DNA of 64,000 nucleotides from Corylus avellana. Its lineage: Eukaryota; Streptophyta; Magnoliopsida; Fagales; Betulaceae. Of this stretch, positions 33,773-46,933 are shown one piece after another. The stretch spans positions 4,779,001 to 4,843,000 of the forward strand of contig NC_081546.1 of the NCBI RefSeq assembly GCF_901000735.1, written 5' to 3'. The stretch's first letter is position 1; every line of letters begins with the position of its first letter. The notes under the pieces are model-generated. The model was not told the origin of the DNA and ran no database searches. It saw nothing but the letters and a program-made list of their open reading frames with translations. Made by a program: the position numbers and the translations under genes.

Positions 33773-35924
33773 GGGAGATAATAATAAAGAAAGACAAGAG
33801 AAGAGAGAAACAGAGAGAGTACCAGGATTGTCGGCTATGAATCTAATGACAGCCCATCCATTTTTAGGAACTCCGATGGTGTTAACATCCGGTGGATCAA
33901 CCAAATTGTATGTGGTGGAATTGGCGGGGTCCCAATTGCCATAACCGGTTCCAACCAAGTAGAAGCTAAAACCATGAAGATGCAACGGATGGTTCTCTGC
34001 ATTCCCAATATTAGTCCCTTGGTACACGATTTCCACGGATTCCCCATACTTTATGATATGTGCCTTGGTTGCCACGTGTGGGTATAACGTATTGTTACCC
34101 ACATCTCCTGTGTAGTTAAATACATACGGCGGCTTAGCCGGGAAATCTCTGTCAAAAACTCCCGACAACGACCTGCATATACAAATAAAGGTTTTAAAGC
34201 TTGAGTTATTACTTATTAAAACAAATGTGTGACTTAATTAGTGCTCAAAAAATATATATATACATATGGACTTACTTGTAGTATGCTTGAAGGATATCAA
34301 TTTTTGGGGTGGAGAAACTTATGTTGTTCAAGCTGGCAGAAAGCCTGTTCCCATCTGGACCCCCGCACGATGCATTTGCGCAAAGAATCTGGTTCACAGA
34401 AACTGTGATGACGATCTGTTTGGTGATGTTTTTGGGCACATCAACGGGGTGCTCGCGGCTTGCCAATGCCCTGATGCGAGTTGTGAAGTTGTCTGCGGCG
34501 TCCACGTTGGTGACATTCGGAAGGGTCGGATAGGCAGGGGAGGTTGGAGGAGTGTAGGTGCCTGTGTACTGAAGAATTGCCGAAGTGTTGGTGCTGTCGA
34601 ACGGAGCTCCGGAGTCGAAGAATGGCGAAGCGGCGATGTAGTAATAACTTGCTGCCTGGTTTGCTGTGAGCAAGATGTCCATCGTTTGCCCTGGGGTTAT
34701 CATTATGTAGCTCGTCGTTAACGGCTTTATGTATGAGCCGTCCTGCGCCACAACTGTCAGGTTGTGTTTTGCGATTCCGAAGAACATTTCTTCATTCATC
34801 ACCGCATTTACTAGACGGAGAAGATATGTCTTGCCAGGCACGACTGATAAACGGTAACTTGTATCTGCAATATATGATATATTAGACCTGCTCTGTTCCG
34901 GTATATTGAAAGATTTTTGTTGTTAATTACCATTGGAGCAATTATTTGGAAATCCTAGTTGGCCATTGATGGCATATCCATCTGATGGAGTTGGATCCCC
35001 ACCGGTTGCCGTGGCATTGTCGATTAATTCCTTGACATCACCATTGAACCATTCCGCTGCAGCACGTACAATCAAAATGAGGAATTGGTAAAAATGCATA
35101 AACTCTGCAATTTTCTCAAGGAAATATATATTCAGTTATTACATACCGAGTATGAGGACATGCTCGGCATAGGGCTTGGGAAATGGATAGGTGGTTCCGC
35201 GTTGGGGCAAGATGACAATGGCGCCATGGATTGTGGCACGTGACCAGTCACTGTGAGCGTGCCACCAAAGAGTCCCTTCCTCGGTAGAGAATATAACTTC
35301 ATAGGTGAAGTTTTTCCCTGGCTTAATGGGGCACTGTGTGATGTTCTCAGGACCATCAGACCATGGATTTCTTGGTTGCCTCACTCCGTGCCTATCATGT
35401 CATGAGCCAATTATTCTTTAGTTTTCATGATATTTTCATTAATTTCAACCCCACACAGAGAGATAGAAGGAATTATTACCAGCCAATTATTCTTTAGTTT
35501 TCACGATATTTTCATAAATTTCAACCCCACAAAGAGAGATAGAAGGGATTATTACCAGTGAATAGTGACACCATAATCTCCCTCATTGTGAACATTGACA
35601 AACGCTCTATCGCCTTTGCGAACATGAATGGCTGGGCCAGGCCATTGGTGATTTACAGTAAACATGCTCTTTGTGGTACACAGCCGAGTAAAATTCGTCT
35701 CCCTCAGCTGCAGTCAAAACCAACAATGATATTAATTATAAAACCACTCATATGAAACATTTCTGGTTTTGGGTTTACTACAACTACTGCAAACATAACA
35801 GGAAGGATCGAACACTTACAATGAAGCTATAATGGTGGACGTTGTAAGCAGAGGAAAGCAGCAGCCCATCGAAGAACCAAAAGCCAAGGAAAGCAAGGAT
35901 CAAACCCATCTTCTGTACTCCCAT
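33544..35924 (-). CDS. LAC: Laccase copy 2 (complete, 566 aa)
   Basis: Secreted blue multicopper oxidase that oxidises phenols with O2, the plant family acting in the cell wall on monolignols or flavonoids. Exons: 35820-35924, 35556-35707, 35147-35391, 34931-35056, 34276-34864, 33823-34172, 33544-33677 (105, 152, 245, 126, 589, 350, 134 nt; 1701 in all, typical sizes). All introns are GT-AG. The ATG opens a hydrophobic signal peptide (about 1-26). Copper motifs: HWHG (H85, H87), WWHAHSDW (128-135), HPLHLHG (467-473) and [12 protein letters not shown] (528-539), with Met at the axial type-1 position. MNEEMFFGI and [14 protein letters not shown] in exon 5 recall LAC14-type laccases, but that subgroup is a guess. 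Intron 2 has a 76-bp tandem duplication and intron 6 a long TA tract. Nothing suggests inactivation. Confidence 0.95.
33722..33768. repeat. (TA)n microsatellite in intron 6 of laccase copy 2
   Basis: About 23 TA units in a 145-bp intron. The frames with Tyr-Ile repeats on both strands come from this tract. Confidence 0.9.
35399..35550. repeat. 76-bp tandem duplication in intron 2 of laccase copy 2
   Basis: CCAATTATTCTTTAGTTTTC through AGAGAGATAGAAGG occurs twice in tandem (about 35399-35474 and 35475-35550) with a few changes. Copy 3 has one copy. The duplicate repeats the ATTACC that forms the splice donor, so a second, upstream-identical GTAATAAT lies inside the intron. Confidence 0.85.
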
Positions 35925-35973
35925 ACTGCAATAAGTCCCTGTCTTCTATGACTTTCAGCTTAGATTTAGGGTC

Positions 35974-35981
35974 TATTTATA
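35974..35981 (-). promoter_or_regulatory. TATA box of laccase copy 2
   Basis: TATAAATA on the minus strand, about 50 bp before the ATG, in the same CTATAAATAGAC context as the other copies. About 60 bp farther upstream is the shared segment with AAGGGTCATTTGTAATG. Confidence 0.8.
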
Positions 35982-35999
35982 GAGGCTACTTTCGTGATC

Positions 36000-38290
36000 A
36001 GAAAGGTACCCGAATACGTACAAAATTACAACTATATACACCCTAAATTAAGGGTCATTTGTAATGTTTTTCCTAAATTATGGAAATAATATTTATAATT
36101 ACGATTGTTGTGAGCATTAAACACGCATGAAAATATTTGGAGGACTAAAAAGGTCAAGTGGGAATCACATGCTCACTAATTAATTTGTTTAGTCTAAAAT
36201 TTTGACAGTGAGAGGATATTGCAAATAACAACAGCCAAAAGAGTAATGTTATATAGTACCACACTCTCATTTTACTGCATTTATTTGACAATACGCCCCG
36301 GTCAAAAAATTATGGGCATGGGCACATTAGCTCAATAGATAGAAGTGAAATGAGAATGTAATATATATAATTGTTCATTATAAAAGTAAAAATAATTTTT
36401 GGGAAAAATGTAAAATCAGTTTATGTGGTTTACTTGATTTGTAATTAACTTCATGTGGTATCAAAATGAACTCAAAGGTCCATGGGGTATGCCAAAAAAA
36501 TAATTTAGTTCCTACAGTCAAATTTCGTTCACTAACTTAACAAATTATGATAGCATGAAATATTAGAGCCAATAAAATTGTAATAGTTGTCCTATTTAAG
36601 TCAATATCACACAAATAGAATCTGTTAAATTAGTGGACGGAATTTGACCCTATGGACTAAACTATTTTTTTGGCATATCTCAAGGACTTTTGATTGAGTT
36701 CATTTTGATATGACAAAAAGCTAATTGTAAATCAAGTAAACCATAATGATTAATTTTGCATTTTTTCCGTAATTTTTTTGATACCATATTTTTTTTTATA
36801 ATGCTGATATGACACCGTCGATCCACCTTAAGATAAATTTTTATTATTAAAAAAAATTGACAATGACACGTGGACATATTTTAGAACGTTTTAGAACTTA
36901 TGAAAAGCATGGGATAAAAGCCAAAAGATACATGTGATCGTGAGTTTTCACCTTTCATATAATTGAATCACAAATTTTGGATCCCCAAACGGGCGACGGC
37001 AATTATGACCTCTAGTGCAAACCAACGGCCCTTTTTTAAAAAAAACATGAGGCCGCTTCTCATTATATAAAATGAAGTGCAATGGGATTTTGGAATTCGA
37101 ACTAGTGACCTCTGTTTTATGAGGCACGATTTTCAACTGATTGAACTATTTTTTAGAGACGAAAATATACTGATTTCATTAAACTCATAAAGTTTATGAA
37201 TTTTATTTAACATTCTTTCTATCTTTATTTATTTATTTAATATTATTTTAACCATTTCTATTTGATGTAAACATTTCATAAATTGCATCAAATATGGAAA
37301 AATTTTACTCATTCTTTTACGGGTAGTTCAATTCACTAAATACTACGTATCATGAAACGAAAGTTATTGAATCAAATCTTCATCTCTCTTTTTCTCTCTG
37401 TATGCCGACATGTAACTACAAAAATAAAAAAAACAAAAATAATCACAAACATCCCAATTGTGTATACCAATGAATACATGGAGTGGTCTTAAAAATTCGA
37501 AGGTGGAAAATTTAGTGGCACGTGGGAATAGGATCCCACCCCATATGCTACAATAATAAAAGTAGTTGAGAGAATCTTTCTTCTTTTTTATTGTTTTCAT
37601 TTTCTCTTTTATCAGAAAATTTTTTTAGCATAATGGAATACGAGGCATGGCAGGGATTATATTAATTAAACCGTTGTTGATGACTGATTACCTAGCTAAG
37701 CTGTTTAATATCCTCTCTTTTTTTTTCGTTTTTGGCCACGTGGAAAATTGCCCATAAAAGTCAGTCACGATTATTTTATTTGTTGAGAGACATTTACTAC
37801 GTTGAGAAATCATAGCTGTGACAAGCTGTTATGCTCTCTATCCAACGTCTATAAAACAAACAGCGATAATATATTAAAATTAATCCTTTTCGGTGCTCAG
37901 TCAGGATAAAAATATTTTTAAAAAAATAAAGCCCCTTATGGGCTTGCTGCAAGTGGCACTAAATAAATCAAGCGTGGGTAGATTTGGCAAGAAAAAAATA
38001 TCACATGAAAGAATGGCATATATAATATTATTATTATTATTATTAATTGTTATTGTTGTTGTTGGTTGAGAATAACTTTCCAAAAAAATTACTGATTCAT
38101 TATTATTATTTTTTTTTTTTAAATATTGATCCCTGTTTTTATAAATAAGCATTAAATTAAACAAAACTGAAATGAAGGGGGAAGGCCGGCGACAGGACCG
38201 CCGAAAACAAGAAGCCAGATTACAACAAAACAACCAAAGAAACAACTGATCAGATATACAACAAAGCAACCTAGATTAAAGTTCTTACTA
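36000..38290. other. Upstream region of laccase copy 2
   Basis: Parts match the upstream regions of copies 3 and 4 (for example CACAAATTTTGGATCCCCAA near 36970, 53910 and 58996; GTGGCACGTGGGAATAGG near 37516, 54493 and 59577). CACGTG, a G-box core, lies in the latter. It holds a MITE at 36392-36777 and a degenerate SINE near 37095-37150. No gene. Confidence 0.65.
36392..36777. mobile_element. Mutator-like MITE with ~140-bp inverted repeats
   Basis: Ends GGGAAAAATGTAAAATC (36401) and TTGCATTTTTTCC (to 36768); the arms pair over about 140 bases, including TTACTTGATTTGTAATTA and its complement. Outside lie ATAATTTTT (36392-36400) and GTAATTTTT (36769-36777), a 9-bp near-perfect duplication as Mutator elements make. 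Confidence 0.7.
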
Positions 38291-38529
38291 TATATTTATT
38301 ATTACATAAGTTATAATACTTTTTTTGTCTTTCCCTTTTTCCCTTTGGTCAACAAAATCACGTATATATATATATATATGAAGATTCCCTATAATTAATT
38401 AGTAGGCCTCGTGGTTCTCGTGGAAGATAAAAACATATCACTTTTAACATTAACGAAGTGAAGCATGAGAATTTTTAACATAAAAATTACATGCCTTCCA
38501 ACCATTTACGCATACAAGTGCCTATTATA

Positions 38530-38632
38530 AAAAGTAATGCGGAGGTCTCATGAAGCGGAGGTTATTAGTTCGAATCCCTCCTCCTCTTTTTTCGTGTGGA
38601 CATATCAAAAAGAAAAAGGAAAAAAAGTGATG
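38530..38632 (+). mobile_element. tRNA-derived SINE, partial
   Basis: ATGAAGCGGAGG, the B box TTAGTTCGAATCCC and the GTGGACATATCAAAAAG tail match the reverse complement of the SINE at 1070-1187. The A-box end is short. Confidence 0.55.
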
Positions 38633-40917
38633 CTCTGAAAATTGTACAAGAATTTAGGAAGGAAGAACTATTTTGGAGTCGGTATGGTAATTTAATTAAT
38701 GACTCGAATGTGTTACTAAATAACCTCGTCCATTCATGGCATGTGTGTCACCGTCAACAAGGAAGTTAATATAGCAGCTCATTGCTGGTGAAGGCAGCTC
38801 TCCAACAATTGGTTGTGGAGCAAATATAGAGGAATTTAACATCCTGCTTTTATTTACGATATTGTAATATCTAAAAACTTTAATGAAATCATGAGATTTT
38901 CACTCAAAATAAAAAATTTAAAACAAAAATACTGCCCATGCATCCACCATTTTTTTTTTCCTAACCCTGCAAAAAGCGAGAAAAATATGTAAAAGGTTAG
39001 GATAAGAAAACAATGTAGTATTTGAAATGTTAGGGTTCCTCATGTAGTTTTTTGGTGTTCTCCTAATCTTATATGTATATTGTTTTTTTAAATATTTTTT
39101 TTAGAAAGTAAGAATAAGTTTTTCTTTTTTTTTTGTTTTTTTAGAAAATAATATCTACGTAAAATCAGGAAAACGTCATGAGAACCACACAAGAAACCGC
39201 AGCATTTCTCAAAAATAAAATCTGAAGAAAATTATTAGCTACATTCTTTTATCTAATCTTTTATTGATATTAAAGAAAAACTTTGAGCTACCAAATTAAT
39301 ATTAATTAGTTTAGAAAATTCTTACAAATCAATCTCTAAAACTACAAACGGTTTGTAAAAAATTAAGTCCTAATATATATTACATGCACCGCAAGAACTC
39401 CTCAGGTAATGAAGCAATCATGTCATATCATAAAGCTAGTTAGACTGGTCTTTAATTTATCACTATTCAAGATCATAAAGCAAACGATTTTTTTTTGCCC
39501 TTTTCCCTTCATTGAATAGAAATTAAAATTAAGAAAAAGAAAAAAAAAAGTGAAAATGATAAAAGTTTATGAGAATTTATTCAGTAGATTACTTGTATTT
39601 CTCAAAGAAAGGACCAATAAATCATGTTCATCTAGTGGATTCTCTAATCAAGATCATTAGTTATTAATTAGCACTTTCACACACGATTATATAATTCCCA
39701 CGTACGCCAAAATTCCAGTAGGTATATGCTTATAATAATATATATACCCAGCACAGTGAGAATATATAAGTACTATATTCTTTCGTCAACTAGCTTTATT
39801 TAATGTACCCAAGTCACGTTAATTGTCCACATTGCTAATTATTTGTTTATTATTGGATCACTATCCGTTAGAGAGAAGCCCAAAAATTTAAATTATACTT
39901 TTACCGTTGAATAGTAAGTTTTTTATGTTTCGTCGGTGGACGCCAAAATGTATACAAATTTATCTATAAGTGCATGCCATGTGTAATGTGATATAATCAT
40001 GTTGGCCTCATTTTCCCAATTCAAAAATTGCCATGTCCGCCAAAGACATTCAAACAAGACTATGGGACACGTGTCACAGTTAACCATATATGGATTAGGG
40101 ACTATATATAGGATTGATTGAGTACTGCTAGAAAGAGCTAATTGAATGGTTGACGGGCACGTCTACAAAAATTGAATATTCTTAATAATTTGTTCGATGA
40201 ATTGCTAGTAATGCGGATAGCAGATATGAAAGAATTTTTATAGGATTTATCTGTCTAAATAGGTGGACAGAGACCTAAAATTTATGTGAATGATTGAACC
40301 TCAAATTTATGCGAATGATTGAACCTCATGTTAATAACGCTGTCTCGCAATTTATTGAAAATCATGTGAATTTTACCGTTGCACTTGTATAAGATTAGTG
40401 ATCTGACATAGTCATTAAAAACAAAGTGATAATTAATGACATAGAGGGATAGAGTTCATTAATACAAAAAGTTGTCCATATCAAAGAGGTGGGTACATAT
40501 GACATTAAGGCAACAATGGGCAACTTTCTTTTGTTTATATCAAAAGGTGTTTTATGATATTAAAAATTACTTCTTTTTTGATTTGTAGATATCAAAAATT
40601 AAATTAATTAATGTTGCGGAATGGGGTTAGGTTCATCATTTGAGTGACTGCCACATGATGGTTACAGGTAGTTTGGCATATAGCCATGAGAGAAGCAGGA
40701 CCAGGATTAATGCTGGTTTATTATTATTAATGCCCATTCTCTAATAACATGAGGGTGAATGCACAACTTAGCCGAACCATCCGAGTGGCCAAAAGCATAT
40801 TAATGATATAATAATAATAATAATAATTTAATGCTTAATTTTACATAGTAAGTAAATAATGTAAAGTTTAACACTCACAAATATTTTTATAAACTCACTC
40901 GTTATAGATACTCATCT

Positions 40918-41027
40918 TTTTTTTTTTTTTTTGACATGTTCGCACAAGAGTAAAAAGGGGAATTCGAATTAATGACCTTCACTTCATTAGGCGTGGTCCC
41001 AGCCGATTGATCTACCTCTGGTTCCAT
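40918..41027 (-). mobile_element. tRNA-derived SINE
   Basis: Same family as 1070-1187: T tract, GACATGTTCGCACAAGAG, GGGGAATTCGAATTAATGAC (B box complement) and CCAGCCGATTGATCTACCTC (A box complement). It lies at the matching place in the duplicated block, so the SINE is older than the duplication. Confidence 0.65.
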
Positions 41028-41404
41028 TTAATATGGAACCCATGTATTACACATATATTTATACTTAAGGTAATCGGTATATAGTTTTGAGGTTAATAAT
41101 AATTTTGAGAAAGAAATGGCATGTTTTGTTGTTTTTCTAGCCAAAGTAAAATAAATAAATAAATAAAAGTTTTAATTAATTCAATAACTCCCAACACCCT
41201 TAACTTAGCGTCAAAGTTTAAAAGATAGAGAAGTTTAAGGTGGGATGATGGGCAGGATTAATTGCTACAATAACACGACTAGTTTGCATAATGCACATGG
41301 CTCTAGAATTATTGTTGGCTTTAATAATATTAGAATAGTGAATTCGTAACCTGCATTTACGGGTCGGATTTAAAACTAAGAATATATATAATTGACTCAT
41401 ATTT

Positions 41405-41600
41405 TCAGAGTAATGCTATAAGTCTTTCTAGAGTCCTCTTAGATATTAGAGTCATCTCAAATGTGATGTGGCTTTTAAAATCACCGTTGAATTTAAGATG
41501 TGATTTATTGACTTTTGATCTATTAGTGATTTTAAAAGTCACATCATATTTGGGATAACTCTAATCTTTAAAAGGACTCTAAAAAAACTTATAACATTAC
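41405..41600. mobile_element. MITE with inverted-repeat arms
   Basis: AGAGTCATCTCAAATGTGAT and GTGGCTTTTAAAATCAC in the left arm are inverted in the right arm (GTGATTTTAAAAGTCACATC, GGGATAACTCTAAT). A looser relative with the same ends is at 53945-54110 and 59033-59215. Confidence 0.55.
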
Positions 41601-41920
41601 TTATATTTTCAATATTGTAAATGGATAAATTAACTTGAAAGATTCGTTTGCTATTAAAATTATGTAAACTGGCCACTAAACTGAGGACAGACAAACACGT
41701 ATTTGAGTAAATATCACATCACTTTGTGTGGGCATAACAGGGAATTAATTTGTTAATTATAGTCTTAACAAAGATAGGCATGCATGTGACAACACAGCCT
41801 AAGCCCATGGTAACGTGTCGATACAAATTGTATTTATTTATTTTAACAAAATTAAGGAGCATGATGAGATTCAGAAAATGTACCAATTAATTACAAAGAG
41901 AATTGGGCCATTCGACAGCC

Positions 41921-41955
<35 letters not shown>

Positions 41956-42999
41956 TTGAAGCTTTTGACAAAAGAAGATTATGGGATATTGGATAACAGG
42001 GATATTAGAGCTAGCTGTTAGCCATTTGACAGATTTGGATCTGGTAATGTTCATAGCAATTGTTTGAAATTGGCAAGGACACATATAATTGAAGCATGTG
42101 CCTTAATTTAAGGATAAAAATGAAAAAAAAAAGCATGTGCTTAATTTTCTTTGTAAGAATTGTTAATCATTCCTTGTCTTTCATGTCTAGTACATGTACA
42201 TGGAAATTGAATATTAATAGTATGCACATGCTGACTCCAAACAAACAAAGCATATCTCGGTTTTCACTACAACAAAGATATACAGTACACCTAGTTTAGG
42301 GTTTGTTAATGTTTTTAGAAAATATTTTTTTATTTTTTTTAATGTTTTACAAGTTTTTTTTTTTTTTTAATATTTCGAGTTGTTTGTTAATATTTTTATT
42401 TTGAAAAGAAAAAAAAAAAATTATCAAACAAAATTAAATGACTATTTTGAAGACAGAAACAAACATTTCCTTCATATATATATATAGAAAATACATGAAA
42501 TTGTAATACGTGTGGCAAAAGTAAAATTGTAATGTAATGGCATCTGAGATAACCTTAAATCAGTTTTGGGGGCAGTCTTACCTTAAATCAACGCTATATA
42601 CAACTGGTGCCACTCGCGGAACAACTGAGAAATTTTGGAGATGAAAAGCAGTTGAAGATGGAGAGATGGTTTAGAGGAGGATTAATGAAGAAATTCAACG
42701 CAGGCCATGATTTTATATGCCTGGCCTCATCATCATATTTTGTTAGTACACTAAAATGAAGTACAAACATGTACTGCATCTTACTTGCTTTAAAAATAAA
42801 TAAATAAATAAACCAAAAAAAAAAAATGATATGCAGTACTGCATCGACTTTTGATTTCCAACAGTTAATCCTTAATTTGTTCTATTGTTCCACCTAATCA
42901 TGGCATCTTATACCTTAATTGGTCGGAATCAGATAATACTCTTACGAGTGCCGTATAGGATCACACAATTTTAAATTAAATTGATTTTATTTATTTAAT

Positions 43000-44874
43000 G
43001 GTTATATGATTTAAAGTTAGTGTATTTTATGGTGTGTGATTGATGTTAAATGATAAATTATGAAGTTAGAGCTTAAACTTAAAATCTAAAATCCGATATC
43101 ATCGATTATTCTCGAGACATAAAAAATTAAAAATTTAATTATTTAATTAACACTCTAACAAATACCCATGAACCAATATCTGGTGGAAGTTGTCTCCATT
43201 AATATTAATACAAGCTAGAAGAAAATGTCAAACTTTTGATTAATACACTTTGCAGATCAAACTGCACACCTTTGTCACGATGGCTTTAGTTTGGAGTCAT
43301 TTGGCTAAGAAATCAACCATCACATGCATGTCCGGATTCGGCCTTCTTTGAAGTTTGGGTTATCAATAGGCTAGCTGCTCCTTTAAATGAATCACTCTGA
43401 GGCCAAATCAATTTTTCTAAATTGTGAGGAAAGAAAAATAGAGAGAATGCTCCTTATAGCTTCTACGAGAAGGAGCCTAGTGAGAGAGAGAGAATACCCA
43501 AGTGTGAGGGGGATGAGGCCTTTAGTAGGCTCCTCTTAGGCCTGGTTAGCAGCAATAGACCTTGAATTCATCTGACTTTCTTCTTTCTTTTTTTTTATTC
43601 AAATAAAGTCTTGAATCCTCTTGATTATGTTTAAGTGGGTATTGGGTGGTCCACGTATGTATTTCTAGCTCCATCAGTAAGTCCTTCAAAGTAAATTTTG
43701 GCCTTTTGGGCTAGCTGAGAAAGATAAAATTGAGGTGATAATTGAGGGCAGAAATTGTCCATGAGTGGTGGGACATTATCAGTGCTACTCACTCAATGTT
43801 GCCGGACAAGGTGGGATGGGCAGCTTTTGCAAATGACATTTTTTTTTCCCAAAAAATTCGCTTAGCTAGGACAACATCTGTCACAAGGGCTCAATATTCA
43901 AGCTAGCTAGTTTTTGGTACATTACTCGATCAATTGCATGTTTAATCATTTCAATGTATAACATTTGATAAATGTACAAGATTATGCCACAAATCAGAGG
44001 GAAGTTTGGGAACCCCAAATCATATATAGTTCTTTTGGCAATATATGTTGGAAAAAGTTTGAAAACAAATCTGTAGCAATCATTCTGTAAGGACTGAGGA
44101 CTTCTCGGATCAGATAATATTGGCACCTTCGTCGTTTCACTTCTTGCTGCACAACTGTAGGCAACCCGTTGATATTCTGAATAATTTGTCACGTCAATTG
44201 TCTCTACTTATAAACTCATGAGGAGTGTCAATGCTGGCAATTAAAAACTGCCCGTTAACCGCTATAACCGTTAATCGCCTTTTTATATAATATATTTTTA
44301 TAATTATAATTATAAAAATATTTATACATATAACATAATCACTTAATCATTAAATCACAATTTGAGTATTAATATATTATCACTATAATTTATATGATTA
44401 TATCACATGATCAATTGATCATTAAATCATTTGATTATATAATAACAATTTATACATATATAATATGACATAACTCATAAGTATACCAATTCATACTCAT
44501 ACAACAATTAAATATCTAAAGACTTATTTCCAATGTATGTTATAAACTTATAAGTCTATATATGTTATAAGTCTATATAAGCCTACATATGCATATAAAT
44601 AATATCAATGTATAATATCAATACTTAATTATATAATTCAATGATAATTTAAATACTTTATTCAAGACTTCAAGTGAATCATATTATTAATGTACAATGA
44701 TGATATGATTCGTATAATATCAAATTAAGTAATTGACATTGGATTAAACAATGACCAATGTGTTACTTATAAACACAATTTAAGTATTAATATATTATCA
44801 TTATATGTTGTGATAATTGTCTGAATTCTGAACTTTTTTTTATATGTTGTGTTGAATTATATATATATATGTTG

Positions 44875-44918
<44 letters not shown>

Positions 44919-46090
44919 AGTTAACCGGTTATGATTTAATATTTAAGGAAATTTCTTTAAAGTACAAGTAAATGTAAATCTATGGTCAAATATTTTTGAT
45001 TTTTTAATATGGACTCTTTTTATAGCAATTGGGCCCAAGAAGACACTAAAAATACCAAAAAAAAAAAAAAGAGGGTAAAAAAAAAGCCCAAAAACGCCAA
45101 AAAAAAAAAAAAACCCAATTTTGAAAAAGAGGTTAGCGGGCGGTTATCTATTTCACTAACCGCTAACCGTTAACCGCTAGGCGGTTAGCGGTTGCGGTTA
45201 GTAAAATTTACTAATCGCCTTGACACCCCTACTCATGATGGCCATTTTTACTATCTCTTGCCATCCCTCTGATCTGATATATGATGGATCCAAATCAAAC
45301 ATGTTGGGCCTGTATAAGCGGTTAACGGTTAGCGGTTAGTGAAATTTACTAATCGCCTTGACACCCCTACTCATGATGGCCATTTTTACTATCTCTTGCC
45401 ATCCCTCTGATCTGATATATGATGGATCCAAATCAAACATGTTGGGCCTGTATAAGAAATAATTCATTCTAAAGGATAGCTGATTCAGGCCGAGCTAAAC
45501 TTTTCAGCCCTGCACCCAATAAGAGTAGCACCCTTGTTGCCCACAATTCTTCCCACTACCAAGAAAAGAAGAAACTCAACTTTTATATCAGCATATTTTT
45601 CGAACTCCATGGCATGAAATATACCCTTCACCCTCCCGGAGAAGGATATCTCCATTTCTTTTCGAGGGATCCATTTAATTGTTTTTAAACAGTATTTTTG
45701 TCAAAAATAAAATAAAATGATAAAATTGCCTCCCTAAAAACAATTAACTTGCATGTTCCTCTCGATTTCAAATGGAATGGAGAGGATCCAAGTCCTTCAC
45801 TACCACAGTGGATGGCTGGCGGAGAAAGTGGAGCATTAAAAATGTCACCCTCACCTTTCTCGTGAGATAAGCATGTTGAAGCATTTAATGTCGTCTAACC
45901 CAAGGTGAAAAAGAGAACAAGAACATCATCTCATCAAGTCGGTAAGCAAACCCCAAATAGCTAATACCATGGGATAACATGTGACAGAGAAGTACGTTGG
46001 CACCCAGCCATTCAGATAGGTAAGTAGAATTATAAGAGGGAAGGTAATTAACCCCTCTCCAATACACAACACACGTATCATCAGAACACT
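43000..46090. other. Intergenic, repeat-rich
   Basis: No gene is supported. 44230-45200 is very AT-rich with a 35-base A tract at about 44880-44915 and several ACCGCTAACC / GGTTAGCGG motifs in both directions, possibly a degraded hAT-like element. A tandem duplication follows at 45182-45457. A 103-codon minus-strand frame at 43881-44192 has no recognisable domain. Confidence 0.45.
45182..45457. repeat. 138-bp tandem duplication
   Basis: Two adjacent, nearly identical copies with period 138 from CGGTTAGCGGTT through GGGCCTGTATAAG. The near identity means a recent event, or a local assembly duplication. Confidence 0.8.
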
Positions 46091-46682
46091 AAGGGCCCGT
46101 TTGAATCGTTTGATTCATAGAATAGATCAATGTAATGGAGTGACTATTACTATAGAATAATCATTATTTTATTTGGTAGGGTCTATTCTTATGAAAATAA
46201 CTATTCATATGATTCTATTCCTCTAAAAATGAGATGAATGACTATTCCTAAAGGAATAGACTACATTCCCCAAAACACCACTCATATTGTTTTTTATTTT
46301 CTTAAAAACTTGAACATGAATATTCACTATGAGTGGTAGAAGCTGGGGTGGCCTATCCACCTCCAATTGGGTTCAAGAGTGGCCGTAACCACTCATAGAG
46401 CCCCTCGTTCATGTTTGTGGCCACCTCCAACTGTCCTTGGGGGTGGCCATGGTCACCCCCGACCTCCCATAATATTCAGGTTCAATTTTTTTAATTTTTT
46501 TAATTTGAGTTTTTAAAAAAATTAAAAATAATGTGGTTTTTTTTTTTAGTAATTTCGATTAAATTTCAATTAAAGCATATGTGTTGTTACCAAATTAAGA
46601 AATAAGAATAACTATTTCATTCCATGTAATAACTATTCCCTTTCTTAATACAATACTCATTCCGTGTACCAAACGAGGCCCA
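46090..46682. mobile_element. MITE with GGGCCCGTTTG-type ends
   Basis: Left end GGGCCCGTTTGAATC, right end CCAAACGAGGCCC; inner ATTCATAGAATAGA / ATTCC-rich arms are loosely inverted and the centre carries GGTGGCC motifs. Such ends are common among plant hAT or PIF MITEs. The target duplication is not clear. Confidence 0.5.
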
Positions 46683-46933
46683 AAGACTCCTCAACTCAAA
46701 CGACCCTCTTCTCTAAGAATGTTACTGACTTATCGAAAGTATCTCTCGCCCGGCCGCTAACCCTAACAAACCTTTGAGCCTTTCTCGTCTTTGTCTTTGT
46801 CGGAGTAATGCAGGTAGAGCAGCTTGGGAGATTTTGGTGCAATCAATATCAATAATCATTGGGTGCAACTATTGTTTTGATTGTAGGACTACGTACATAT
46901 TACATAAATAAGTCTATTTGTGTAAAAAGTACA

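Larger units (their letters stand above)
38290..42950. repeat. Duplicated upstream block (copy of 1-3800)
   Basis: Runs parallel to 1-3800: TTTATTATTACATAAGTTATA at the start, TGATAAAAG...AAATCATGTT near 39557-39625, GTTAGAGAGAAGCCC near 39868, and AGATGAAAAGCAGTTGAAGA near 42640. The first 60 bases are also found at about 54740 and 59825, upstream of copies 3 and 4. No gene is seen. It holds two SINE copies, a MITE at 41405-41600 and a (GA)n tract at 41923-41952. Confidence 0.65.

Noticed and set aside
33581..33944. Frames with long Tyr-Ile repeats
   Set aside because: Translation of a (TA)n tract in intron 6 of laccase copy 2. Similar frames at 24304, 31111 and 62378 have the same cause.
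43881..44192. 103-codon minus-strand frame
   Set aside because: It has no domain, biased hydrophobic composition and no splice or promoter support; I leave it unannotated.
44230..45200. Telomere-like or centromere-like repeat (GGTTAGCGG, ACCGCTAACC)
   Set aside because: The motifs are few, irregular and in both directions, not a tandem TTTAGGG array; a degraded transposon is more likely.
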